Assembly: GCA_946410475.1 (NCBI GenBank)
Contig: CAMKAM010000086.1
Coordinates: 1-6,138 of the forward strand
DNA from: an uncultured Bacillota bacterium
Lineage (GTDB): Bacteria; Bacillota; Clostridia; Peptostreptococcales; Anaerovoracaceae
Length of the DNA stretch: 6,138 nucleotides
Reading direction: 5' to 3'
Shown here in pieces: positions 1 to 6,006 of the stretch. Numbering within the stretch: position 1 is the stretch's first letter; every line of letters begins with the position of its first letter. The translations under genes were made by a program, and so were the position numbers. Under the pieces are notes generated by a model, which saw only the letters and a list, made by a program, of their open reading frames with translations, had not been told where the DNA came from and did no database searches.

Positions 1-2103
1 CACAGCCGCCTTGTCGGTGACATTCCCAGGCACGTTCTCCGCGCCGGCCGTGACCGTGTTCACGAGATCGTGGGCATCGATGCCTTCCGCCGCTTTACAT
101 TGGTATGTATACGTGACCTCACCGGGGAGTCCGAGAGCTTCATCTGAGCCTATGCTGCCGAGAGTGATCTTGTAAGCATTTTCTGATTCCTCTTCAACGG
201 TGATCCCGTCTCCGCTGATCGAGCCTTCGATCAGGCTCAGCCCTTCCGGTATCGAATCTGTCACAACGACGCCGCGGGCCTGCGCCCCTATGATCTTCTG
301 CTTCACCATGACCGTATATGTTATGATATCGCCTGCGTTGCAATGCCTCCTGTCAGGTCTCTTGCGGATCTCCAGTTCAGGTATCAGTTCGAACACCGCC
401 CTTACCTTATGATCTTTGTCGATCCCGCTGAACGTATAACCTTCCGGATTCAGCACCGTATCCTTATCCTCTCCGTCGACTGTGAGCTCCTTCAGCTGAT
501 ATCCTTCGTCAGGACCGTAGGTGACCGTCCTGTTCTCTCCGTCCGGTATATTCTTTTCCGCGCCTTCGATCTTTCCGTTCACGACCTCTGTCTCGATGTT
601 CCATTCCGGGCGAAAGGACCACCTCCCTTTTATCAGGGTATCCTCCCAGACTTCTATGGTTCCTTCTCTGTCCCAGCCGTCGAATATCCAGGTCCCTCTG
701 GGATATGTCCTGTCTCCGACCTTGACGTTCTCTTCATAGACAGCGTCGCCTTTACGATAAGTGTCGTCCACACCGTAGTTTCCGGGAGTCACCTCTCCTC
801 CGTCGGGCACCTTCCTGTCGGGATGGTCTCCATCCCATACATATTTGACTGACGGTCCTTTGAACTGCACATCTATCGTATGGTCGTACGAAGAGCTCCT
901 CTCGATCAGCTTCTCGAACGTATAAGTTCCGCCTTTCTCATTGAAACTGACACCGCTTCCGTTCACAGTCAGGCTCTTCACCTTATATCCCTTCGCCGGC
1001 TTGTAATCATAAGTCGTCCTCGCGTTGAGGATATAGTTCGTCGCCCCCGGCTTTTCGATGGATCCGCCCTTCCCCGCGGAAGCGAACACGGATACCTCCG
1101 GTCCGATCGATATACCTGTTGCCATGTTGTCCCCCGCCTCGGAGCCGCTGGCCGTATACGAACCGTACCATATGTAACTGTAGCCCTGAGGCGCCGCCGA
1201 GCCGATGAAACCCGATGATATGGTCCCGTCTGCCGCCTTCGTCCCTCTGATCTTCTGGTTGCCGCCCACAGTCTCCATCACCGTTGTCGTATCGGCAGTC
1301 CTGTAGATAGGACTTTTCCATCCGCTCACCAGAGCTATACCCTCTGAATATGCTCCGGCGAACCGTTTTGCCGCCGACTTGTCATGCGCGATGGAATGGT
1401 CTATGACATCGAGATCGAGGAACTTTACCATCAGCGAATCATATTTGGAGTCGATAGCCGTATTCGTCCCGCTCTTCACTATCTTCACCGTAGTCTTGAT
1501 GCTCTGCTTGATCGTGGTCGCAGCAGCGGTCGTTTTCGCCACTCCCCTTCTGGGATTGTAGGTCGTGTAGCTGACCGAAGCCGCGCCCTGCAGGATCGGT
1601 ACGTACACCTCGGCTCCCGCCGAAATATTGCCGGGCCTTTCACCCAGATAAAACTTCCAGGCCGAAAACGTATATATCACGTCTGCCTTCGTCCCATCGG
1701 GCAGCACTGCGGCATTTTTCCATCGCAGCGAGAACGATCCGGGCACGGTGTTTTTCGCCATCTGCGCATTCGCCTTGTCCGTAGTATTCGCCGTGCCCCA
1801 TTCCACCGCCGAATCATATACGATCGCATTTATCGTCTCTCCTCCGTTCGCACCGGCGTTCTGCCAATTGCTCTTCATCTTGATGTCGCTGTTCGTTGTC
1901 GAGAACTGCGCATCATCCATCGATAGTTTTTCGACCTTCACATAATTTACCGGAAGATCGTTGTATTTCGTCGTGGATGCGATCCCGGTCTGTGCTGCCG
2001 CAGGCTGCAGCAATACCGCAGCCGAAAATGCCGCGAGCGCCGCACAAAGGGCGGCAAGCAGCGGCAGCTTCATCTTAGTGATCAATCTTTCTTTCTCTTT
2101 CAT
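1..2103 (-). CDS. Large secreted multi-domain surface adhesin, N-terminal part (runs off left edge)
   Basis: A single frame of 701 codons runs from an ATG at 2103 to base 1 without a stop, so the C-terminus and any cell-wall anchor lie outside. The start is set by an in-frame TAG six codons upstream and by AAGGCGG five bases before the ATG; M11 is a weaker alternative. Residues 1-37 form a signal peptide: Lys/Arg-rich start, Ala/Leu core, likely cleavage after PAAA. Residues 39-330 are a beta-rich region with Trp/Tyr-rich strands that I cannot name with confidence. Residues 335-417 look like a divergent InlB/BR-type repeat (GKGGSIEKPG, then GYKVKSLTVNG). Residues 418-497 resemble a SHIRT domain (GTWIFDGWD, then IKGRWSF). 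Residues 500-573 are a second BR-type repeat (GPDEGYQLKELTVDGE). Residues 575-701 resemble DUF11 (ITYTVMV, VVVTDSIPEGL), with C588 and C669 as a possible disulfide. It probably extends from the wall as a stalked adhesin; the ligand is unknown. The secreted repeat protein call is firm; domain names are by eye. Confidence 0.88.
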   Translation of the reverse strand, partial: MKEKERLITKMKLPLLAALCAALAAFSAAVLLQPAAAQTGIASTTKYNDLPVNYVKVEKLSMDDAQFSTTNSDIKMKSNWQNAGANGGETINAIVYDSAVEWGTANTTDKANAQMAKNTVPGSFSLRWKNAAVLPDGTKADVIYTFSAWKFYLGERPGNISAGAEVYVPILQGAASVSYTTYNPRRGVAKTTAAATTIKQSIKTTVKIVKSGTNTAIDSKYDSLMVKFLDLDVIDHSIAHDKSAAKRFAGAYSEGIALVSGWKSPIYRTADTTTVMETVGGNQKIRGTKAADGTISSGFIGSAAPQGYSYIWYGSYTASGSEAGDNMATGISIGPEVSVFASAGKGGSIEKPGATNYILNARTTYDYKPAKGYKVKSLTVNGSGVSFNEKGGTYTFEKLIERSSSYDHTIDVQFKGPSVKYVWDGDHPDRKVPDGGEVTPGNYGVDDTYRKGDAVYEENVKVGDRTYPRGTWIFDGWDREGTIEVWEDTLIKGRWSFRPEWNIETEVVNGKIEGAEKNIPDGENRTVTYGPDEGYQLKELTVDGEDKDTVLNPEGYTFSGIDKDHKVRAVFELIPELEIRKRPDRRHCNAGDIITYTVMVKQKIIGAQARGVVVTDSIPEGLSLIEGSISGDGITVEEESENAYKITLGSIGSDEALGLPGEVTYTYQCKAAEGIDAHDLVNTVTAGAENVPGNVTDKAAV

Positions 2104-2108
2104 TTTAG

Positions 2109-2115
2109 CCGCCTT
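2109..2115 (-). promoter_or_regulatory. Ribosome binding site of the adhesin
   Basis: The minus strand reads AAGGCGG, one mismatch from AAGGAGG, five bases before the ATG at 2103. It supports this start over the in-frame M11, which has no comparable site. Confidence 0.6.
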
Positions 2116-2161
2116 TTCCTAGTCATCCGGTCCGCATATGTCCGCCATTTCTCCCATGCAC

Positions 2162-2200
2162 AAAAAAAGCGAAGAGAGATATCCTGATACCTCTCTTCAC
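2162..2200 (-). terminator. Intrinsic terminator or attenuator between pepV and the adhesin gene
   Basis: On the minus-strand RNA the arm at 2198-2186 (GAAGAGAGGUAUC) pairs with 2183-2171 (GAUAUCUCUCUUC). This is a near-perfect stem with one G-U pair, extended by two more pairs outward to 2200/2169. It is followed at once by seven U residues (2168-2162). On the plus strand no T-tract follows, so it works for minus-strand transcription only. It lies 56 bases after the pepV stop, as expected for the terminator of the nifU-capA-pepV operon. It also lies downstream of the predicted adhesin promoter and so inside that gene's leader, which makes attenuation possible. Confidence 0.85.
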
Positions 2201-2219
2201 CTCTGTGGTGCTGATTCAT

Positions 2220-2248
2220 ATATTACCAAATTTTTACATTTTAGTCAA
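2220..2248 (-). promoter_or_regulatory. Sigma-A type promoter for the adhesin gene
   Basis: On the minus strand, TTGACT (2248-2243) is followed after 17 bases by TAATAT (2225-2220). A TGG directly before the -10 hexamer gives an extended -10 (TGn). Transcription would start near 2213, giving a leader of about 110 bases that includes the terminator hairpin at 2162-2200. The -35 box begins only 7 bases after the pepV stop. The -35 matches consensus at 5 of 6 positions and the -10 at 4 of 6. A chance match in AT-rich DNA remains possible. Confidence 0.6.
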
Positions 2249-2255
2249 CGCGTTT

Positions 2256-3686
2256 TTACGCTTCGCCAAGCCGTCTGATGGCTTCCGCATAGATGACCGT
2301 CATCTTCTTGAGATCATCTAGCGCCACATATTCATCCTTCTGATGCTCGACGTCGGCCCCGCCCGGGAACTTCGCACCGAAGGCTACGAAGTCGTCGAAC
2401 AGCCTCGCATATGTCCCGCCTCCTATCACCAGAGGCTCCGTCTCCTCGTCGCCGGTGATCTCGCGGTAAGCAGTCAGAAGCTCTGCTACCATCGGCGAAT
2501 CGGGTGCCTTGTACAGCGGCTCCCTCTCAGCCCGCTTGATTATTCCCAGATCATATCTGCTGCAGACATCATCCATGCCGGCGTATATGTCTTCGCTCTT
2601 CTTCGTGATCGGATACCTGATATTGATAGTCAGCTTCGCGGAGCTCCTGTCCATATCTATCATGCCGACATTGAGTATCGTCTCGCCGGACACTTCGTCC
2701 GAGAAACGACAGCCGAGCTTTTCACCGTTCAGCTCCATGCCGATGTATCCGTTGTAGAAATCTATGAAGTCCGTCACGTCGTCATTCGTGAAATCGAGCA
2801 GCCCCAGGAATGCCATCATGCAGCTGATAGCGTTCTTTCCCTGCTCGGGGTGAGCGCCGTGGGCGGAAACGCCTTTCAGTGTGATCTCGAGGCTCTTGCC
2901 CATCGCCCTCGTCTGCACCGGGACGCCGTACATCTCTTCGAAGTAAGCCGCCCTTTCCTTTATGGCATCGTAGTCCGACTTCTTCTTCGAACTGACTATC
3001 ACTCTGGCCGAGGCGGCGACCATATTGTCCGCTTCCCCGCCTTTGAAGCTCCGAAACTCCAGCCCCGCAGCCGTCTGCTTTTTGAACTTCTTCGCGATGT
3101 CGAAAACGAGGATGCCCTTTTCTCCGTTCACGACCGGGAAATCACTGTCCGGTGTGAAGCCGAACGTCGGCATCTCTTCATTTTCCAGATAGTATTGCAT
3201 GCCCTCCCAGTCGGTCTCTTCGTCGAGACCGAGGATGAGGCGCACTCTTTTCTTCGGTATGAGGTCAAGCTCCGAGAGAGCCTTCATCGCGAACAGCGTC
3301 GCTACAGCCGGGCCTTTGTCGTCATTCGTTCCGCGTCCGTACAGCTTGCCGTCAGCGATCTCGCCGGCGAACGGATCGTACGTCCAGCCCTCGCCTTCAG
3401 GAACGCAGTCGAGATGGGCGGCTATGCCCATTATGTCGCGGTCTTCCTCATCTCCGCCGCCGAACTGGATGTGGCCTCCGTAGTTGTCGACGTTCACAGA
3501 TTCGAAGCCGAACTCCTCTCCCTTCGCGAGCATGTATTTGAAGGCTTCGTCTACACCTTCCCCAAAAGGAACGTCACCGTCATTCCTGACGGCAACGCTT
3601 TTGATCGATATGAGTTCTCTGAGCGTTCCTACTTCTTCGCTCCAGTTTTCCTCTACCTTAGTTCTTATCTTTTCCAAGTATGTCAT
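2256..3686 (-). CDS. pepV: PepV-type M20 family dipeptidase
   Basis: A cytoplasmic zinc metallopeptidase of family M20, predicted to cleave dipeptides in peptide utilisation. The product of 476 residues is close to the usual PepV length (about 470). Two-metal site: H91 and D93 (HLDCVPEGEGW), D122 in GRGTNDDKGP, catalytic E156 with E157 (DEETDW), D180 (TPDSDFP) and H448 (DVEHQKDE). The lid domain carries H276 in SAHGAHP, the usual substrate-binding histidine. All key residues are present, so it should be active. The frame continues upstream to an ATG at 3746, but those 20 Arg-rich residues do not resemble PepV and lie inside the capA-like gene. The ATG at 3686, whose product begins MTYLEKIRTKVEEN, is preferred. 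The upstream GGAAAAGAG is a weak ribosome site, and the 29-base overlap with the capA-like gene suggests translational coupling. It is the last gene of the operon, followed by the terminator at 2162-2200. Beta-Ala-Xaa or other M20A activity cannot be excluded. Confidence 0.93.
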   Translation of the reverse strand: MTYLEKIRTKVEENWSEEVGTLRELISIKSVAVRNDGDVPFGEGVDEAFKYMLAKGEEFGFESVNVDNYGGHIQFGGGDEEDRDIMGIAAHLDCVPEGEGWTYDPFAGEIADGKLYGRGTNDDKGPAVATLFAMKALSELDLIPKKRVRLILGLDEETDWEGMQYYLENEEMPTFGFTPDSDFPVVNGEKGILVFDIAKKFKKQTAAGLEFRSFKGGEADNMVAASARVIVSSKKKSDYDAIKERAAYFEEMYGVPVQTRAMGKSLEITLKGVSAHGAHPEQGKNAISCMMAFLGLLDFTNDDVTDFIDFYNGYIGMELNGEKLGCRFSDEVSGETILNVGMIDMDRSSAKLTINIRYPITKKSEDIYAGMDDVCSRYDLGIIKRAEREPLYKAPDSPMVAELLTAYREITGDEETEPLVIGGGTYARLFDDFVAFGAKFPGGADVEHQKDEYVALDDLKKMTVIYAEAIRRLGEA

Positions 3687-4893
3687 ACAAACTCTTTTCC
3701 GCCGCCTGAGCCCGCTCGAGATGGCCCGACGCCTTGAGGGTATCATTGCCCTGATAATCTCCCCTGAGCGGCACTATGCGGTACTTGTTGTTGTAAAGAT
3801 CCACCCAGTAAGGTATATCCTTCGTCTTGATGCTCTTTACTTCTTTCTTTTCTTTATCGTATTCGATATCGAATCTGACGATCACGCCCTCTTCAACGGC
3901 CGAATTGCCGATGTTCTCCTGTCTCTGATTGCTGAGCAGGTTGCCGAGCGCGTAATAGCAGTGTACTTCGCGGCTTCCGTCCGCGCTTTTGAGAAGAGCG
4001 TACTGCTGCGGAACGTGCGGGTGGGATCCGAAGATGATGTCGGCATCCGTCTCGTCCACGACCATCTGGGCAAGCTTCTGCTGGTCGCTGTTTGCTTTGA
4101 GCTGATATTCCTCGCCCCAGTGGAAACCTACTACGACGATATCCGCCCCGGCTTCTCTGGCCGCCTTGCAGACCTCGGCGATCTCTTTTACGGATCCTTC
4201 CTTGTCGCCCATGTAGAAGGTGTTGCACCTCTTCTGCATCGATTCGTCGAGCGGAATGCCGTTGACCGTCGGCTGCTCTACCGATCCGTCGTTGTATGTA
4301 TAGTGGACGAATGCCACCTTCACGCCCTTGTCCGTATCGACCATGGCATACTTGGGATCGCCTTCGTTCTCCTGCTCTCCCGCTACGATGAGACCTGCGT
4401 CCTTGCACGTCTTGATCGTGCTGTCGAATCCGCTTCTTCCGTTGTCAGCCGAATGGTTGCTTGCTATGTCGATCGAAGTGAAACCTACTTTCTTCAGCGA
4501 CTTCGCAAGATCCTTCGGGGACCTGAACATGGGATATCCCGAATACGGAGGTTCTGTCATGCTCCCCTCGAATGTACAGATGGAAGCGTCCGCCTCCTGG
4601 ATGATATCCTTGACATACCTGAAGCACGGCGTAAAGTCGTAGCCGTCATCCGTCCTGCACGCATCGACCAAAGGCGAATGGCCTATGATGTCGCCCGCGC
4701 ATGTCACGTTGACGCTTACTACCTTTTCTTCCGCAGGCTTCGCTTTCTTGTCGGATGATCCGCCATCCTTGGACCCGTCGCCGCTGCCGCCGAGATGGCA
4801 GGCAACAAACAAAACCACGATCAATGCCAGCACACCGATGATGACAAAGAATCGCGGTTTGAATCTGTACCTTTTTCTTCCTGCCCGGCTCAC
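3658..4893 (-). CDS. CapA family (PGA_cap) membrane-anchored metallophosphatase-fold protein
   Basis: 411 residues with a GTG start at 4893, chosen because GGGAG lies nine bases before it, just after the upstream gene's stop. Residues 1-14 are basic. Residues 15-32 form one hydrophobic segment ending in VAC at C32, which could be a weak lipobox (F at -3) or a plain membrane anchor. A Gly/Ser/Asp/Lys-rich linker (34-56) follows, placing the domain outside the membrane. The PGA_cap domain carries the family motifs: AGDIIGH (66-72), FEGSMT (108-113), SNHSADNG (145-152), HWGEEYQ (258-264), GSHPHVPQ (289-296) and YALGNLLSNQ (314-323). The family is named after CapA/PgsA of poly-gamma-glutamate capsule synthesis. 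No capB, capC or capE genes are visible here, so a role in polyglutamate is not supported by context; an envelope-related function is more cautious. It is the middle gene of the operon, 12 bases after the nifU-like gene, and overlaps pepV. Confidence 0.9.
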   Translation of the reverse strand: MSRAGRKRYRFKPRFFVIIGVLALIVVLFVACHLGGSGDGSKDGGSSDKKAKPAEEKVVSVNVTCAGDIIGHSPLVDACRTDDGYDFTPCFRYVKDIIQEADASICTFEGSMTEPPYSGYPMFRSPKDLAKSLKKVGFTSIDIASNHSADNGRSGFDSTIKTCKDAGLIVAGEQENEGDPKYAMVDTDKGVKVAFVHYTYNDGSVEQPTVNGIPLDESMQKRCNTFYMGDKEGSVKEIAEVCKAAREAGADIVVVGFHWGEEYQLKANSDQQKLAQMVVDETDADIIFGSHPHVPQQYALLKSADGSREVHCYYALGNLLSNQRQENIGNSAVEEGVIVRFDIEYDKEKKEVKSIKTKDIPYWVDLYNNKYRIVPLRGDYQGNDTLKASGHLERAQAAEKSLYDILGKDKN

Positions 4894-4905
4894 CTATGGT
4901 CTCCC

Positions 4906-5130
4906 TTAGTCTACTGCCTCTACTCCTGCGATCTCAGGATAGCTTTCCTGAAGTACCTGTGCGATCATTCCGTTGATCGTTGCCTGTCTGAAAGCGCATC
5001 CTTTGCAGTGTCCTTCAAGTCTGACTTTGACGATGTTGTCGTCAGTGTACTCTACGAACTGTACGTCGCCGCCGTCTCTCTGAAGGTAAGGTCTGATCTG
5101 TTCCAGTGCCGATATGATTTTCTCTTCCAT
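4906..5130 (-). CDS. Stand-alone NifU C-terminal domain protein (Fe-S cluster scaffold/carrier)
   Basis: 74 residues, the size of a single NifU_C (Nfu-type) domain without the IscU-like or ferredoxin parts. The sequence starts EEKIISALEQIRPYLQRDGG, the usual helical opening with the RDGGDV signature. It contains GHCKGCAFRQATI, where C42 and C45 form the CxxC motif that binds a bridging 4Fe-4S cluster between two subunits. The role is to hold and pass Fe-S clusters to target enzymes in the cytoplasm. The ATG at 5130 has AAGGAG (5145-5140) nine bases upstream. It is the first gene of the nifU-capA-pepV operon, driven from the promoter at 5166-5193. Its neighbours in the operon have no evident Fe-S link, but the divergent rubrerythrin does fit an iron/redox theme. 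The family call is strong; whether it is the main cluster carrier cannot be told. Confidence 0.93.
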   Translation of the reverse strand: MEEKIISALEQIRPYLQRDGGDVQFVEYTDDNIVKVRLEGHCKGCAFRQATINGMIAQVLQESYPEIAGVEAVD

Positions 5131-5139
5131 TTTCTTTTT

Positions 5140-5145
5140 CTCCTT
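5140..5145 (-). promoter_or_regulatory. Ribosome binding site of the nifU-like gene
   Basis: AAGGAG on the minus strand, nine bases before the ATG at 5130. It is a strong match that fixes the start. Confidence 0.8.
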
Positions 5146-5165
5146 GCTTGTATATTTTCATTGTT

Positions 5166-5193
5166 ATTATACCTATTCCCATATGTTTTTCAA
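5166..5193 (-). promoter_or_regulatory. Sigma-A promoter of the nifU-capA-pepV operon
   Basis: On the minus strand, TTGAAA (5193-5188) and a perfect TATAAT (5171-5166) are separated by 16 bases. The predicted start near 5159 gives a leader of about 29 bases ending in the AAGGAG site. No other good promoter is seen between the three genes. Confidence 0.75.
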
Positions 5194-5224
5194 GTAAACA
5201 ATCTCTTTCCGCTTTTCTCACTCG

Positions 5225-5254
5225 TTGATTAAAGAGTACGCGGTGTGGTATAAT
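5225..5254 (+). promoter_or_regulatory. Sigma-A promoter of the rubrerythrin gene
   Basis: TTGATT (5225-5230) and a perfect TATAAT (5249-5254) with an 18-base spacer. A TGG directly before the -10 provides an extended -10 element. Transcription would start near 5261, leaving a leader of about 127 bases. It faces away from the operon promoter at 5166-5193, with 31 bases between the two -35 boxes. Confidence 0.7.
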
Positions 5255-5260
5255 CTCTGA

Positions 5261-5387
5261 TGAAGTCCGCAGGCGGCCGAAAGCACGGCACAGAGCGCGG
5301 CTTACTATACAGATAAAAATCATACGGATTTTGTCGTATATGTCAGTAAGATATCGGATATCATATTAAAATTGGAGGTAGATGACT
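5261..5387 (+). other. Untranslated leader of the rubrerythrin gene, function unassigned
   Basis: The predicted transcript carries about 127 bases before the start codon. Visible structure includes a small hairpin GCCG/CGGC (5276-5279 with 5286-5289), a hairpin ATACG/CGTAT (5322-5326 with 5335-5339), and a palindrome GATATCGGATATC (5350-5362) just before the ribosome site. I do not recognise a known riboswitch or protein-binding box here. No terminator hairpin with a T-tract is present, so any control would be on initiation, stability or translation. Confidence 0.4.
5374..5378 (+). promoter_or_regulatory. Ribosome binding site that decides the rubrerythrin start
   Basis: GGAGG ends three bases before the ATG at 5382 and nine bases before the ATG at 5388. 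Only the second spacing is normal, so translation should start at 5388 and the product begins MKWQCTVCGY. Confidence 0.8.
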
Positions 5388-5930
5388 ATGAAATGGCAGT
5401 GCACAGTATGCGGTTATATCCACGAAGGCGACCAGCCGCCCGAAGCTTGCCCCCAGTGCAAACAGCCCGCTGACAAATTCGTTCCGCTCGAAGAAGGCGA
5501 GATGGAATGGGCTGCAGAGCACGTAGTAGGCGTTGCTGACGGAGCTCCGGAAGAGATCATCGAAGGTCTCAGAGCAAACTTCGAAGGCGAGTGCTCCGAA
5601 GTAGGAATGTATCTTGCTATGGCAAGAGTTGCTCACAGAGAAGGCTATCCGGAGATCGGACTCTACTGGGAGAAGGCCGCTTTCGAGGAAGCAGAGCATG
5701 CTGCTAAATTCGCAGAGCTCCTCGGCGAAGTCGTAACAGACTCCACGAAGAAGAACCTCGAGATGAGAGTCGAAGCTGAGAACGGAGCTACAAAGGGAAA
5801 GACGGATCTTGCCAAGAAGGCAAAAGAACTCGGACTCGACGCTATCCACGACACAGTCCACGAGATGGCAAGAGACGAAGCAAGACACGGCAAAGCATTC
5901 GCAGGTCTTCTGAAGAGATACTTCGGCTAG
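5388..5930 (+). CDS. Reverse rubrerythrin (N-terminal rubredoxin domain, C-terminal diiron domain)
   Basis: 180 residues. An N-terminal rubredoxin-like iron site has C5-x2-C8 (CTVCGY) and C21-x2-C24 (CPQC). A ferritin-like four-helix domain follows from about residue 55. Likely diiron ligands are E68 (NFEGE), E101 and H104 (EEAEH), E129 or E131 (RVEAENG), and E164 and H167 (DEARH). The order is opposite to classical rubrerythrin and matches the clostridial 'reverse' type, which acts as terminal peroxidase and oxygen reductase. Electrons come from NADH via a flavoprotein and rubredoxin; none is encoded in this window. The protein is cytoplasmic and protects oxygen-sensitive enzymes. All seven arginine codons are AGA, unlike the mixed AGG/CGC/CGG use of the other genes here, which fits high expression. 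It is a single-gene unit with its own promoter and terminator, divergent from the nifU operon. In related clostridia such genes are often PerR-controlled, but I see no clear PerR box. Confidence 0.95.
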   Translation: MKWQCTVCGYIHEGDQPPEACPQCKQPADKFVPLEEGEMEWAAEHVVGVADGAPEEIIEGLRANFEGECSEVGMYLAMARVAHREGYPEIGLYWEKAAFEEAEHAAKFAELLGEVVTDSTKKNLEMRVEAENGATKGKTDLAKKAKELGLDAIHDTVHEMARDEARHGKAFAGLLKRYFG

Positions 5931-5940
5931 TATCTTTTAT

Positions 5941-5956
5941 CCCGCATTTTACCGGG
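5941..5956 (+). other. Small hairpin downstream of the rubrerythrin stop
   Basis: CCCG (5941-5944) pairs with CGGG (5953-5956) around an 8-base loop, starting 10 bases after the stop codon. There is no T-tract, so it is probably a 3' stabilising structure or chance rather than the terminator. Confidence 0.3.
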
Positions 5957-5976
5957 TGATATCAAAATATGAAAGC

Positions 5977-6006
5977 AAAAGGGACGGCCACGGTCGTCTC
6001 TTTTAT
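5977..6006 (+). terminator. Intrinsic terminator of the rubrerythrin gene, likely bidirectional
   Basis: AAAAGGGACGGC (5977-5988) pairs with GTCGTCTCTTTT (5993-6004) through 12 positions, two of them G-U, closing a CACG tetraloop. The A-run on one side and T-run on the other let it work in both directions. It could therefore also stop transcription entering from the right. Confidence 0.85.

Noticed and set aside
2104..2215. The adhesin leader as a cyclic di-GMP riboswitch.
   Set aside because: The conserved core elements of GEMM-I or class II that I can recall are not visible; only the terminator-like hairpin is.
2100..2219. A 39-codon minus-strand frame that starts MNQHHRGEER, runs through the hairpin, and whose TGA overlaps the adhesin ATG as ATGA.
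   Set aside because: No ribosome site precedes its ATG, and the predicted transcription start (near 2213) lies after that ATG. The overlap looks accidental, although a leader peptide cannot be ruled out if transcripts read through from pepV.
2343..3737. A 464-codon plus-strand frame opposite pepV.
   Set aside because: It is antisense to a gene with intact catalytic motifs, shows no recognisable domain and has an Arg/His/Val-rich composition typical of an antisense shadow.
3687..3746. Twenty extra N-terminal residues on PepV from an upstream ATG at 3746.
   Set aside because: The extension is Arg-rich, unlike PepV N-termini, lies wholly in the capA-like gene and has no good ribosome site.
3484..4758. 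A 424-codon plus-strand frame opposite the capA-like gene and the start of pepV.
   Set aside because: Antisense shadow of two well-supported genes; no domain, no ribosome site logic.
5042..5323. A 93-codon minus-strand frame over the divergent promoter region.
   Set aside because: It covers both promoters, overlaps the nifU-like gene in another frame, and its product is low-complexity and Arg-rich.
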